A stretch of 64,000 nucleotides of DNA, taken from positions 2,484,001 through 2,548,000 of the forward strand of contig NZ_CP157874.1 in the NCBI RefSeq assembly GCF_040214835.1. Direction: 5' to 3'. Shown one piece after another: positions 1-8,981 of the stretch. Numbering within the stretch: position 1 is the stretch's first letter; each line of letters begins with the position of its first letter. The position numbers were made by a program, and so were the translations under genes. The notes below the pieces were generated by a model that worked only from the letters and a program-made list of their open reading frames with translations, was not told where the DNA came from and made no database searches. This stretch comes from Pseudomonas asiatica. Its GTDB lineage: Bacteria; Pseudomonadota; Gammaproteobacteria; Pseudomonadales; Pseudomonadaceae.

Positions 1-509
1 CCGTGCTGCCACGCATGCTGGAGAAACTGGAGAAGCTGGGCTGCAAGAAAGGCGTGGTCGGGTTGGTGCTGCCAACCGGCTATTCCTTCAACCTCGACGG
101 AACTGCCATCTACCTGTCGTTGGCGGCAGTCTTCATCGCTCAAGCCTGCAACATCGACCTGAGCCTGGGCCAGACGGTGACGATGCTGGCGATCATGCTG
201 TTGTCGTCAAAAGGCGCAGCGGGTGTGACCGGTAGTGGCTTCGTTGCACTGGCTTCAACCTTGACCGTGATTCACGACATTCCGTTGGCAGGGCTTGCCT
301 TGCTGATCGGCATCGATCGCTTCATGTCCGAGGCGCGTGCCCTGACCAGCCTGGCCAGCAACGCCGTAGCCACCGTGGTCATCTCGCTGTCGGAGAATGC
401 CTGTGAACGGGAAACCTTGCTGCGCCGCCTGAACGGCATTCCGGCTGCACCGGACGAGGCGGATATTGCGCAGGCCGACTGGTCTGCCGAGCCTCGGCAT
501 CACAGCTGA
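1..509 (+). CDS. dctA: C4-dicarboxylate/H+ or Na+ symporter, DctA type (C-terminal part, cut by window edge)
   Basis: This is the 3' part of a dicarboxylate/amino acid:cation symporter; the reading frame is open from the first bases, so the start lies left of the window. The 168 visible residues carry hallmark segments of the family: the hairpin SFNLDGT, the serine/glycine-rich [13 protein letters not shown] and [12 protein letters not shown], which form the substrate and cation binding core in the inner membrane. DctA proteins import succinate, fumarate and malate. The next gene is another carboxylate carrier, so the region is an organic-acid uptake locus. Which family member this is (DctA versus a glutamate/aspartate GltP-like carrier) is less certain than the family itself. 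Confidence 0.85.
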   Translation, partial: VLPRMLEKLEKLGCKKGVVGLVLPTGYSFNLDGTAIYLSLAAVFIAQACNIDLSLGQTVTMLAIMLLSSKGAAGVTGSGFVALASTLTVIHDIPLAGLALLIGIDRFMSEARALTSLASNAVATVVISLSENACERETLLRRLNGIPAAPDEADIAQADWSAEPRHHS

Positions 510-632
510 AAGCCTCTTCCATCTCCCATTGTTGACTTAAAATCCCACTCAGCATCCTGGCGATGCCGAGTGGGCTAGGGGGCCGTCTGCCTTGCCGATG
601 GCCGCAATAGAATAAAAACAAGAGAAAAGACC

Positions 633-1937
633 ATGCTCGCACTCCTGGGCCTGATCATGGTGGTGACCTTCACCTACCTGATCATGAGCAAACGCCTGTC
701 GCCAATCGTTGCGCTCACCGTGGTACCCATTGTCTTCGCTGTGATCGGTGGCTTCGCCCCCGAACTGGGCAAGATGATGCTCGATGGCTTGAAAATGGTG
801 GCGCCCTCGGCAGCGCTGTTGCTGTTCGCCATCCTGTTCTTCGGCCTGATGATCGATGCCGGCCTGTTCGACCCGCTGATCCGCAAGATCCTCAAGCGCG
901 TCAATGGCGACCCGGTCAAGATCGCCATCGGTACCGCGCTGCTGTCGCTGCTGGTGGCGCTCGACGGTGACGGCACCACCACCTACATGATTACCTGCGC
1001 GGCCATGCTGCCGCTGTACAAGCGCATCGGCATGAACCCGATGATCCTGGCCACGGTATCCATGCTGTCGCTGAGCATCATGAGTGGCATGAGCCCTTGG
1101 GGTGGGCCGGCCACCCGGGCCATTGCCGCGCTCGGGCTGGATGCGACCGAGTACTTCATCCCGATGCTGCCGACCGTGATCGGCGGTGCGGCCTGGGTGG
1201 TGTTCACCGCCTTCCTGCTGGGCCGTGCCGAGCGCCGACGCATCGGCAACATCGCCCTGGAGTCGGGTGGCGGCAACTGCTACATCAAGGAAATCCTCGG
1301 CGACAACCCGCACAAGCGCCCGCGCCTGGCGTATGTGAACCTGGTGCTGGTGATCGCCGTCATGACGGCGCTGGTGATGGGCGTCATGCACTCTGCTCTG
1401 TTGTTCATGATCGGTTTCGTTGCAGCGCTGATGATCAACTACCCACAACTGGATCTGCAGAAAGAGCGCATCCTCGCCCACTCCGGCAACGCCATGACAG
1501 TGGTACTGCTGGTATTCGCCGCAGGCATCTTCGCGGGGATCTTCTCGGGCACCAAGATGGTCGATGCACTGGCGCAGACCCTGGTCGACTGGATTCCCGA
1601 GGCTTGGAGCCACTGGTTCCCGCTGGTGGTGGCGCTGACCAGCATGCCGCTGACCTTCGTACTGTCCAACGACGCTTACTACTTTGGCGTGGTGCCGATC
1701 CTTGCCAACGCTGCGGCCGCCTACGGCATCGACCCGGTTGAAATCGCCCGCGCCTCGGTGCTGGGGCAGCCGGTGCACCTGATGAGCCCGCTGGTGGCCT
1801 CGACCTTGCTGCTGGTGGGCATGGTCGATCGCGACATCGGCGACTTCCAGAAGGCCACCGTGAAATGGGCGGTGCTGACATCACTGGTCATCACCGCACT
1901 GGCCTTGGTCACGGGTGCCTTGTCCTTCTTCGTCTGA
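633..1937 (+). CDS. CitMHS family citrate-metal:H+ symporter
   Basis: A 434-residue, very hydrophobic inner-membrane protein, the usual length of the CitMHS family, which imports citrate complexed with a divalent metal together with protons. Visible family segments are LLFAILFFGLMIDAGLFDP near residue 70, LVALDGDGTTTYMI near 110 and the proline/glycine stretch SGMSPWGGPATRA near 150. The C-terminal half holds FVLSNDAYYFGVVP, also typical. The ATG follows a purine-rich stretch (aagagaaaag). An OprD-type porin begins 59 bases downstream on the same strand, so the two probably form an outer and inner membrane uptake pair for citrate or a related tricarboxylate. The metal preference (Mg or Ca) cannot be told from sequence alone. 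Confidence 0.88.
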   Translation: MLALLGLIMVVTFTYLIMSKRLSPIVALTVVPIVFAVIGGFAPELGKMMLDGLKMVAPSAALLLFAILFFGLMIDAGLFDPLIRKILKRVNGDPVKIAIGTALLSLLVALDGDGTTTYMITCAAMLPLYKRIGMNPMILATVSMLSLSIMSGMSPWGGPATRAIAALGLDATEYFIPMLPTVIGGAAWVVFTAFLLGRAERRRIGNIALESGGGNCYIKEILGDNPHKRPRLAYVNLVLVIAVMTALVMGVMHSALLFMIGFVAALMINYPQLDLQKERILAHSGNAMTVVLLVFAAGIFAGIFSGTKMVDALAQTLVDWIPEAWSHWFPLVVALTSMPLTFVLSNDAYYFGVVPILANAAAAYGIDPVEIARASVLGQPVHLMSPLVASTLLLVGMVDRDIGDFQKATVKWAVLTSLVITALALVTGALSFFV

Positions 1938-1996
1938 TCTGCCTCGGGCGCTGCTGGGCGCCCACCTCATCCAAGAACAACAACAGAGTATCGAAA

Positions 1997-3250
1997 ATGT
2001 CCCGAACTGTTTTCCGTGGGGCCACCTGTGGCCTGCTCTGCGGCTGGCTGCCTGTGGCCGGCGCTGCCGGATTCATCGACGACGGCAAGCTCAAGCTGCA
2101 GCTGCGCAACGTTTACTTCAACGAAAACTTCCGCGACGAACAAGGCATGAGCGCCCGCGCTGCTGCAACTGCAAAGAGCGAGCGTGTGGAATGGGCACAG
2201 GGTTTTCTGCTCGACTACCAATCAGGGTTCACCCAAGGCCCGCTGGGGCTGGGGCTCGATGCCCTGGGGCTTGTAGGCGTACGGCTCGATTCGGGCCGCG
2301 GGCGCAGCGGTACCGGCTTGCTGCCGGTGCATGACGATGGCCGTGCCGCGGACGAGTTCGCCAGTGCCGGTGTGACGGCCAAGGCGCGACTGGGGCAGAC
2401 CATCGTCAAGCATGGCACCTTGCTGCCCAAGACACCGGTGCTGGTGTACAACGATGCGCGATTGTTGCCGCAGACCTACCAGGGTACGCAGCTGACCAGT
2501 ACTGATGTCGATGGCCTGACCCTGACCGCCGGCCACCTGGACCGTTTCAAGCAGCGGGACTCCTCCGACAGCACCGGCCTGTTCCTGGATGGTTACAGTG
2601 GCAGCGAGTCTGGCGATTTCAGCTTTGCCGGGGCCGACTATGCCGCCAGCAAGCAGCTGCGCTTGAGCTATTTCCACGGCCAGCTCGAACACTTCTATCG
2701 CCAGGATTACCTAGGCCTGATCCACGACCTGCCGTTGGCCGGCGGTGTATTGACCACCGACTTGCGCTATTTCAAGAGCCGCGACAGCGGGGCCGCTCAT
2801 GGTGGTCAGATAGACAATGACATGTTCAGTGGGCAGCTGTCCTATACCCACTCCGGGCACACTGTCGGTGCCGGTTACCAGGTGCTCGACGGCGAGGCAG
2901 GGCTGCCATACATCAGCGGCGCGACGGTCTACTCGTTCAGTAACGTTGGCATCGGCAAGTTCATCGAGGAGGAAGAGAAAACCTGGATGGCCAGCTATGC
3001 CTACAACTTTGCTGCGGCCGGTGTCCCCGGGCTGACCTTCATGGCGCGCTACCTGAGCGGGGACAACGGTCGCTCGGCTGATGCCGGGCTCAGCGAGTGG
3101 GAGCGTGACGTGGAGCTTGCCTATGTGGTGCAATCCGGGCCTGTGAAAGGTCTGGGTGTGAAGCTTCGCAACTACGTCTACCGCTCTGACTTTTCCCGAG
3201 GGCGCGACAGCAACCGGATCTACCTGACCTACGATATTGCGATCTGGTAA
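1997..3250 (+). CDS. OprD family outer-membrane porin
   Basis: About 417 residues from the ATG at 1997. This start gives an N-terminal signal peptide ending around VAGAAG, followed by FIDDGKLKLQLRN, the typical first beta strand of OprD channels. Alternating hydrophobic strands continue to a C-terminal YLTYDIAIW with the terminal aromatic residue needed for outer-membrane assembly. OprD/Occ porins are monomeric 18-strand channels for small acids and amino acids. Placement directly behind the CitMHS carrier suggests a tricarboxylate-type substrate. An in-frame extension upstream to 1865 lies inside the carrier gene and lacks a signal peptide, so I reject it. Confidence 0.88.
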   Translation: MSRTVFRGATCGLLCGWLPVAGAAGFIDDGKLKLQLRNVYFNENFRDEQGMSARAAATAKSERVEWAQGFLLDYQSGFTQGPLGLGLDALGLVGVRLDSGRGRSGTGLLPVHDDGRAADEFASAGVTAKARLGQTIVKHGTLLPKTPVLVYNDARLLPQTYQGTQLTSTDVDGLTLTAGHLDRFKQRDSSDSTGLFLDGYSGSESGDFSFAGADYAASKQLRLSYFHGQLEHFYRQDYLGLIHDLPLAGGVLTTDLRYFKSRDSGAAHGGQIDNDMFSGQLSYTHSGHTVGAGYQVLDGEAGLPYISGATVYSFSNVGIGKFIEEEEKTWMASYAYNFAAAGVPGLTFMARYLSGDNGRSADAGLSEWERDVELAYVVQSGPVKGLGVKLRNYVYRSDFSRGRDSNRIYLTYDIAIW

Positions 3251-3256
3251 TGCGGC

Positions 3257-3294
3257 CGTGCGAGCATGCATGCCTCGAGGTGCTTGCTCGCACG
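3257..3294. terminator. Bidirectional terminator-like hairpin between convergent genes
   Basis: The arms CGTGCGAGCA (3257-3266) and TGCTCGCACG (3285-3294) pair perfectly over 10 bases around an 18-base loop. The element fills the short gap between the porin gene ending at 3250 and the minus-strand EamA gene ending at 3299, as expected for a shared terminator. T-runs on either side are weak. Confidence 0.5.
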
Positions 3295-3298
3295 CGTT

Positions 3299-4198
3299 TC
3301 ATGCTTTGGACGGCTGTGGCGCTTTCTTGCCCAGTCGGATCAGCTCATTGGAGAAGCACAGGCCGAAGAGAATCAGCCCGGCCCCCAGGTACAACGTGTC
3401 CCGCGGTACTTCATTGAGCACCACGAACGCCAGCAGTGCGGCAAACAGCGGCTCGGTCAGCTCCAGCGCCTGGACTTGCGAGGGTTTCAGGTATTCGATG
3501 GCCTTGGTGGTACAGAAGAAGCCGAGGATGGTCGGCAACGCGGCCAGCGCCAGCAGTGCCATGACCGCCACCAGCGACAGCTCGCCAATGTTGAACCCAT
3601 CGGTTGCAGCCGGCATCAGCAGGTAGAGGCTGCCGAAAAACAATAGTTGCCGAGTGAAATGCAGCCCCCCGGAAACGCCCATGCGCTTCATGGCAACCGA
3701 AAATGCGCCATAACCGCAGCCTCCGATCGAAGCGAGCACTGCACCTTGCAGCGTAAAGCCTTGTTCCAGGTCGGCGCCAAAAATCACGGCAATGCCAGCT
3801 ATGGTCAAACCGGCGCCTACCGTCGCGTTGGCGGTGATCGGGTCCTTGAGAACTATTCGCCCCAGTATTATCGAAGATATGGACGCGCTTGCCATCAGGA
3901 TCACCACGACGCCTGCCGCGGCGTAATGGCTATAGGCCGAGGTTTCAAAGTGGAACAACACAAAAATGCCGAGAAATGCGCAAACGGCAGCATGGAACCA
4001 CTTGGCCGTATGCAGGGGCCGCTTTAGAAACAGGAGCAATGCTGACAGCAACAGGCAGCCGAGGACTGTTTTTATCAGGGCGATGCTGCTGGAGCTGAAT
4101 CCACTGTTCATCAACACTTTGCTGAGTACGCCGATCGTTGCATTCAATGCAGCGGCGCAGAGTGCAAAGAGTACGCCTTTGCCGAAATGAGATTGCAT
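3299..4198 (-). CDS. EamA (drug/metabolite) family transporter
   Basis: 299 residues with about ten predicted membrane helices arranged as two EamA repeats, the length of a classic 10-TM DMT exporter. Recognisable parts are the N-terminal LCAAALNATIGVLSKVLM and, in the second repeat, the stretch near residue 265 around ELTEPLFAALLAFVVLNE, which includes the conserved E-P of this family. Members usually export amino acids or other metabolites; the substrate here is unknown. The gene starts 23 bases after the end of the diguanylate cyclase gene on the same strand, so it is probably co-transcribed with it. Confidence 0.85.
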   Translation of the reverse strand: MQSHFGKGVLFALCAAALNATIGVLSKVLMNSGFSSSSIALIKTVLGCLLLSALLLFLKRPLHTAKWFHAAVCAFLGIFVLFHFETSAYSHYAAAGVVVILMASASISSIILGRIVLKDPITANATVGAGLTIAGIAVIFGADLEQGFTLQGAVLASIGGCGYGAFSVAMKRMGVSGGLHFTRQLLFFGSLYLLMPAATDGFNIGELSLVAVMALLALAALPTILGFFCTTKAIEYLKPSQVQALELTEPLFAALLAFVVLNEVPRDTLYLGAGLILFGLCFSNELIRLGKKAPQPSKA

Positions 4199-4221
4199 TT
4201 GTACATTCCTTGTTATTGGCT

Positions 4222-5733
4222 TTATGCCTTCGCCCGGTCGACATGCAGGCGATTGCGGCCCGCCTGCTTGGCGATGTAGAGCGCCCGGTCGGCGCGTTCA
4301 ATCAGCGATGGCGGGCTTTCGAGGGCCGCTCCATCGGCGCAGGCGATGCCGATACTGGCGGTCACATGCCCGAAAGGGCTGCCTTCGTGAGGGATAGGTT
4401 GCAAGGCCAGGCGCTCGAGCATCAGCCTGGCGACGACGACCGCTCCGTCGTTGTCGGTATCGGGCAGGATCACGGCAAGTTCCTCACCCCCGTAGCGTGC
4501 CAGCAGGTCGCGAGGGCGGCGGATGCAGGAAGAGAGCAGGGCAGCCATCTGCTGCAGGCAGGCGTCGCCAGCCGGATGCCCATAGGTGTCGTTGTAGCGT
4601 TTGAAATGATCGATGTCGATCATCAGCAAAGCCAGCGTGGTGCCGTTTCGATGGGCGGTGCGGATTTCCTGGGTCAGCGCCTCGTCAAAGCAGCGCCGGT
4701 TGGCAAGCCCCGTGAGCGCATCGTGCATCGCCAGGCTTTCGAGTTGTTGATTGCTCTCCAGCAACTGCTGCTGGGTCAGTCGAAGCTCGCTTTCGACCGC
4801 ACTGCGCCGGCTCATGGCGCGAATCAGCAGCCAGCCAATGGCCCCGATCAGTACCAGCAGCGCAGCGACCACCAGTGACGACAGCAGCGCCTCGAGCCGC
4901 CAGGCCGAGAGTGCTTCCTGCTTGCCCAGCGCGACCGTTGTCACCAGGGGTAGCTTGTCGCTCTTGCGAAACGCATAGAGGCGCTCCACGCCGTCCAGGC
5001 TGGAGGTGAACGATGCGGTGCCCGCTGGCTGGTCAACGAGATACTTGGTAAAGATGGGCGACTTCGAAAAGTTGCGCCCCATGTCCTGTTCCCGAAATGG
5101 GTAGCGCACCAGCATGGAACCGTCGGTGTAGGCCAGCCCGATGGCACCGTCATGGCCGACATCCAGTTTGCCGAAAAGCTGCAGGAAGTTCTCCACGCCA
5201 AGCGTCATGGCGACAACGCCGGCGAACTCGCCGTGGTCATCGTTGAACCGCCGGCTGATGGTGATCACCCATTCCTGGTTGACGCGGCTACGGATTGGCA
5301 GGCCGATGAAGGGGTCGCGGGATGGGTCGTCACGGTGGTGGATGAAAAAGGCTCGATCGCTGCTGTTGGCACCGACGGGTGTCGGCTGGTTGGATGACAT
5401 CAGCCAGCGTCCGTCCCTGGCGTAGATCATGATGCCGCTCATCGGCGGCATCAATGGTTGCTGGCGCTTTACCAGTTGATCCAGACGTTCGATCTGCGCA
5501 GGCCCGGCGCCCTCGGTTTCCAGGCGCTCGACCAGGCCGAGCAGCAGCATCGAGCTCTGCCGGACGATACCTTCCGAATAGGTGGACAGTGCCTGGGTCA
5601 GGTTCAGGCCATGGACATTGACGTCTTCCAGGGCGCGCTCGCGAGAAGCCATGACCTTCCACAGCGTTAACGATGCGAGAGAGCAACCGATGACCGATAG
5701 CAGTAGCACAACGAGGTGGATGTCACGCTTCAC
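4222..5733 (-). CDS. Membrane diguanylate cyclase with periplasmic Cache sensor (GGDEF)
   Basis: 503 residues. A first membrane helix (about 6-26) and a second (about 283-304) enclose a periplasmic region of some 250 residues with the look of a dCache ligand-binding domain. A GGDEF domain follows (about 335-495). The active-site signature is GGEEL at 415-419, consistent with an active cyclase making cyclic di-GMP from two GTP. The product-inhibition site RxxD is present as RPRD at 406-409, exactly five residues before GGEEL, so feedback inhibition is expected. There is no EAL or HD-GYP domain. The linked EamA gene suggests the sensor may respond to a small metabolite, but that is inference. 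Confidence 0.93.
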   Translation of the reverse strand: MKRDIHLVVLLLSVIGCSLASLTLWKVMASRERALEDVNVHGLNLTQALSTYSEGIVRQSSMLLLGLVERLETEGAGPAQIERLDQLVKRQQPLMPPMSGIMIYARDGRWLMSSNQPTPVGANSSDRAFFIHHRDDPSRDPFIGLPIRSRVNQEWVITISRRFNDDHGEFAGVVAMTLGVENFLQLFGKLDVGHDGAIGLAYTDGSMLVRYPFREQDMGRNFSKSPIFTKYLVDQPAGTASFTSSLDGVERLYAFRKSDKLPLVTTVALGKQEALSAWRLEALLSSLVVAALLVLIGAIGWLLIRAMSRRSAVESELRLTQQQLLESNQQLESLAMHDALTGLANRRCFDEALTQEIRTAHRNGTTLALLMIDIDHFKRYNDTYGHPAGDACLQQMAALLSSCIRRPRDLLARYGGEELAVILPDTDNDGAVVVARLMLERLALQPIPHEGSPFGHVTASIGIACADGAALESPPSLIERADRALYIAKQAGRNRLHVDRAKA

Positions 5734-5893
5734 GTCAATTCACACGCCTTTTTCCCTAAAGACCAAGTTGAGCGTCGACACGCTTTAACTAACCAGACGG
5801 TCAGGAAGTAACCATCCGGTTCATGCGCAATAATATAACACCGAAGTTGCTGGAGTGTTCGACAGAATTACGCGCTCTGTAAGAACCCGTTTG

Positions 5894-6994
5894 TTATCTT
5901 CCGCCAGGTTTTGCAGAAGTGTGAACATGACGAGAGGGCAAGTAACCCTGGACGTAGCGCACGGTCTTTTCCAACGTTCGCGCCATGTCGGGATGTGCCA
6001 ACTGATACTTTCGTTCCAGTTGCTGGCTGTCACTCATGTCGAAGCGCTGAGTCTGGATGAAGTTCAATGACTCGGTGCTGATCGAGAATCGGGTGGCCAG
6101 GCCGGGAATCGCCAATAGCCACTTCAGCAACCCTATGGGTACATGGCGGCGGGGGGGCTTTATATCCAGCGTTTGTGCCAATTGCTCGAGCATACCCTGC
6201 AGGTTCGGGGTGTGCTCATACAGCGCCAGGACCTGCCGGTTGGCCATCGACGGGTCGAACGCCACGCAGGTCATCATCTTTACCAGGTAATCGACGCTGA
6301 CCAGTGGCAACCAGTGTCTGGCGGAACCAGGGACAGCCTTGAACCGGCCCAGTGCCAGGTTTCGAATGAGGTCGGCCAGAGGTTGCCCTTGAGGGATATG
6401 CCCGCTCTCGCTATGGCCACACACCGTAGCAGGATGAACGATCGTGTAATCCGCGCCTGCCTCCTGCATGTAGCGGATGACTGCAAAATGGGACTCCAGC
6501 TTGCTGCCTTCGTAGCCACCCACACGACCGTAGACTGCGGGCCAATTGGTGTTTTGAGGGCGCTCGTGATCAACCCCGATACTTGAAAGATGGGTAAGGT
6601 TCTGCAGCATATAGCCGCCCACCATCAGCAAGCGGATACGCTGGCTCGCCGCGAGCCTGGCGACTCTCAGCGCACCTTGTACATTGACTGCGCGGGCCTG
6701 CTCCATTGTCAGGCCCCAGGTAAACTGCGCCGCGAGGTGGAAGACCACAGCGACTGAAGCTACGCATTGCCTGCCTGTTTCGCTGAGTCCAAGTCCATCC
6801 CTGCTGATGTCTCCTTCAACTGCATTTATATATGCAGGGTTACCTCCCAGTTGGCCTACTTGCGCTTTGAGGTGTTCGATATTTTCAGGGTTGCGCATGA
6901 GCACCCAGGTCTTGTGCCCTGTCGCAGTAAGACGGGCCAGTAGGTGTTGGCCGACAAACCCACTGCCGCCGGTAACGAAGCATTCCACGCTCAT
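5894..6994 (-). CDS. NAD-dependent epimerase/dehydratase family protein (extended SDR)
   Basis: 366 residues of the extended short-chain dehydrogenase type. A nucleotide-binding loop TGGSGFVG (about 8-15) opens the Rossmann fold and the catalytic YxxxK is YEGSK at 161-165. The second half carries the substrate domain usual for nucleotide-sugar epimerases, 3-beta-HSD-like and dihydroflavonol-reductase-like members. The substrate cannot be read from sequence. The gene is divergent from a MerR-type regulator across 73 bases that contain a dyad operator placed between good -35 and -10 elements reading toward this gene, so it is probably the regulated target. Confidence 0.85.
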   Translation of the reverse strand: MSVECFVTGGSGFVGQHLLARLTATGHKTWVLMRNPENIEHLKAQVGQLGGNPAYINAVEGDISRDGLGLSETGRQCVASVAVVFHLAAQFTWGLTMEQARAVNVQGALRVARLAASQRIRLLMVGGYMLQNLTHLSSIGVDHERPQNTNWPAVYGRVGGYEGSKLESHFAVIRYMQEAGADYTIVHPATVCGHSESGHIPQGQPLADLIRNLALGRFKAVPGSARHWLPLVSVDYLVKMMTCVAFDPSMANRQVLALYEHTPNLQGMLEQLAQTLDIKPPRRHVPIGLLKWLLAIPGLATRFSISTESLNFIQTQRFDMSDSQQLERKYQLAHPDMARTLEKTVRYVQGYLPSRHVHTSAKPGGR

Positions 6995-7023
6995 ATCTGA
7001 ATCCTTGTCTGGATGATTGGCGC

Positions 7024-7055
7024 AGGCTAAGGTGTAGAGCGTACTCTACAGTCAA
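7024..7055 (-). promoter_or_regulatory. MerR-type promoter/operator for the epimerase gene
   Basis: Reading on the minus strand: -35 TTGACT (7055-7050), a 19-20 base spacer filled by the dyad GTAGAG-N4-CTCTAC (7034-7049), then -10 TAGCCT (7029-7024). An over-long spacer with a centred inverted repeat is the hallmark of MerR-activated promoters, and the adjacent plus-strand gene encodes a MerR protein whose GTG start lies 12 bases beyond the -35 box. The same site would therefore also autoregulate that gene. Confidence 0.7.
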
Positions 7056-7067
7056 GGAATTTTTACT

Positions 7068-7454
7068 GTGAATGTTGGAGAGTTGGAGCGCCGGAGTGGC
7101 GTCGGCCGCCATACATTGCGTTATTACGAGCAACTCGGGCTTATCGTGGCCCACCGCCAAGCCAACAACTACCGCAGCTACAGCGACCAGACCGTTGTTG
7201 ATCTGGCCTTTATTCAAAGCGCCCAGAGCGGCGGTTTCTCGCTCGCCGAGATCGGCGACATCCTTGCGGCCAAGCGGGGTAATACGATCGATTGCGCGCA
7301 AGGCGCGATGTTGGTAGCCAGCAAGATGGCCGACATTCAAGCGAAGATCACCACGCTGCAAGCCGCCTATGTCCTTCTGGACGCGGAGCGTGCAAAGCTT
7401 GAAGCCAGTGCCATTGCCAACGGGCTGACCATTCCTCACCTGCCTGCGATTTAG
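7068..7454 (+). CDS. MerR family transcriptional regulator
   Basis: 128 residues from a GTG start. The N-terminal winged helix-turn-helix begins MNVGELERRSGVGRHTLRYY, very typical of the family, with a second wing around residues 35-60 and a coiled-coil dimerisation helix toward the C-terminus. I see no cysteine pair of the kind used by metal-sensing members; the single cysteine near residue 79 makes a metal sensor unlikely. It faces the epimerase gene across a dyad operator and probably controls it and itself. The inducer is unknown. Confidence 0.9.
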   Translation: MNVGELERRSGVGRHTLRYYEQLGLIVAHRQANNYRSYSDQTVVDLAFIQSAQSGGFSLAEIGDILAAKRGNTIDCAQGAMLVASKMADIQAKITTLQAAYVLLDAERAKLEASAIANGLTIPHLPAI

Positions 7455-7481
7455 CGTGGCTCGACGCCGTAGCTTGTTTAT

Positions 7482-7500
7482 TCGCAACTATTTCTCATTT
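7482..7500 (+). promoter_or_regulatory. Possible Fur box upstream of the ECF sigma gene
   Basis: The stretch around TCGCAACTATTTCTCATTT resembles Fur-binding sites of pseudomonad FecI-type sigma genes, which contain GCAA-N-TATTTCTCATT-like halves with A/T-rich symmetry. It sits about 47 bases before the preferred start at 7547. The call combines position and resemblance; it has not been scored against a matrix. Confidence 0.5.
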
Positions 7501-7546
7501 ACACTTGTGTCTTGTTTCGGGGCCTCCCTCTTATTCAGGATGCATC

Positions 7547-8071
7547 GTGTCGTTCGAACCCGCCAAACCGACGCTGCTGTCTACATTGGTACGTCACTAT
7601 GACTATCTGGTGGACCACATTCGCCGACGCTTCGGCGACAGAAGCATGGCGCGCGATGTAGTGCATGACGTGTGCGTGCAGTTGCTTGAGCGCGGTGAGA
7701 AAGACGACGTCCGAACCCCACTGGCCTTGCTACGAAAAATCTCCCACGACACCGCCGTGAGTCGCTATCGTAGCGATCGCCGCCGAGGCGCCTGGGTAGA
7801 GGCTATCTCCGAGCTGCCTGAGGTGGCCTGCCCGGCAGCCACCCCGATGACCAGGTATGACAGCGAGCGCGAGTTTCAACTGCTCGTCGACGCTATCACA
7901 GACCTCCCACCTCGCTGTCAGGCTGTTTTCGTCATGCACAAGATTCACGAAATCCCCCAGGCAGAAGTAGCCGCTCGCCTCGGTATCTCCATCAAGACAG
8001 TGGAAAAGCACCTGCGCCTGGGGTTGGCTGCGTGCAGGCAACGGCTTGGGCGCGATGAGGTGCATCCGTGA
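7547..8071 (+). CDS. FecI-type ECF RNA polymerase sigma factor
   Basis: 174 residues from the GTG at 7547, chosen because AGGA stands six bases upstream and because the next residues begin the normal ECF fold; a TTG at 7505 would add 14 unlikely residues. Region 2 includes the stretch around ARDVVHDVCVQLLER and region 4 the helix-turn-helix in AEVAARLGISIKTVEKHL. FecI-type factors direct transcription of ferric-siderophore uptake genes. The stop overlaps the start of the FecR-like gene, and a TonB receptor with a signalling domain follows, completing a cell-surface signalling trio. Confidence 0.92.
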   Translation: MSFEPAKPTLLSTLVRHYDYLVDHIRRRFGDRSMARDVVHDVCVQLLERGEKDDVRTPLALLRKISHDTAVSRYRSDRRRGAWVEAISELPEVACPAATPMTRYDSEREFQLLVDAITDLPPRCQAVFVMHKIHEIPQAEVAARLGISIKTVEKHLRLGLAACRQRLGRDEVHP

Positions 8072-8904
8072 CCAAGCAGCCCGAACAGGCGCCGCTGGAC
8101 GAGGCCCTGGGGCGACATCGTGAAGAGCTCAAGCAGCTGTTCCCCATGCCGCCGTCCAGGCCTGCGCCCTCGAAAGCGGTGAAGTCGGCAGGTATCACGC
8201 TGGCGCTTGCGATCGCCTTTGCAGCCCTGGCGTGGCTGAACCCTGCCTACAAGAGCGAGCGTTTCGCTACCGCCATTGGTGAGCGGCGCGCTGTGCTGCT
8301 GGGCGATGGAAGCAAGCTGCTGCTCGACAGTGGCACGCATGTCGATATCAGTTGGCGTCTGCTCAGCCGCGAAGTCGACCTGCGCGCAGGGCAGGCGCTT
8401 TTCGATGTGTCCTCGGCCGTGTACCGCCCCTTCGTGGTATCCGCTGGCCTGGCGAAAGTCGAGGTGCTCGGTACGCTGTTCAATGTTCGCCGCCTGGATA
8501 ACGACGCGGTGCGTGTGTCCTTGGCCCGTGGGCGCGTGGACGTCACCGCGGCGGCTGCAGCACAAGCGCCTGTCACCCTCAGGCCAGGGCAACAGGTCGA
8601 CTCGATTGGCGGGCAACTGATGCCGGTTGCGAAGGCTGACGCCTCCAGGGCGATGGCATGGAAAGATGATCGCATCGTGTTCGAGCAGACGCCGCTGGAT
8701 GAAGCGGTGTCGTTGCTGCGCCTCTATCGCAAGGCCCCCATCGAGCTGAGCGACCCAAGCCTGGCCGCACTCAAGGTGACAGGGGTGTTCGAGGCGCACA
8801 ATGTCGACCTGCTACTGGATCTGCTGCCAAGCATCCTGCCCGTCGCCGTGCTGCGAGAAGGGGATGGCAGCGTCCGGATTCAACCCAAATCGACAAGAAA
8901 ATAA
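8068..8904 (+). CDS. FecR family anti-sigma/sigma regulator
   Basis: 278 residues from a GTG that overlaps the sigma gene stop (GTGA). A short cytoplasmic N-terminus of about 35 residues leads to one membrane helix (about 37-54), then a periplasmic FecR domain with DGSKLLLDSGTHVDI, the hallmark RxxLL-DGS region, and a C-terminal STN-like stretch. The cytoplasmic arm is shorter than the roughly 80 residues common in the family and lacks an obvious DUF4880 module. It should pass the signal from the receptor at 8982 to the sigma factor just upstream. Confidence 0.9.
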   Translation: MTKQPEQAPLDEALGRHREELKQLFPMPPSRPAPSKAVKSAGITLALAIAFAALAWLNPAYKSERFATAIGERRAVLLGDGSKLLLDSGTHVDISWRLLSREVDLRAGQALFDVSSAVYRPFVVSAGLAKVEVLGTLFNVRRLDNDAVRVSLARGRVDVTAAAAAQAPVTLRPGQQVDSIGGQLMPVAKADASRAMAWKDDRIVFEQTPLDEAVSLLRLYRKAPIELSDPSLAALKVTGVFEAHNVDLLLDLLPSILPVAVLREGDGSVRIQPKSTRK

Positions 8905-8981
8905 TTCTCAGGCGCAGGTAGGGTTTCTCGATCCCCATGGCGGCTACTGGAAAAGCCCAACCATAAAAAGGAACTCGAGAA

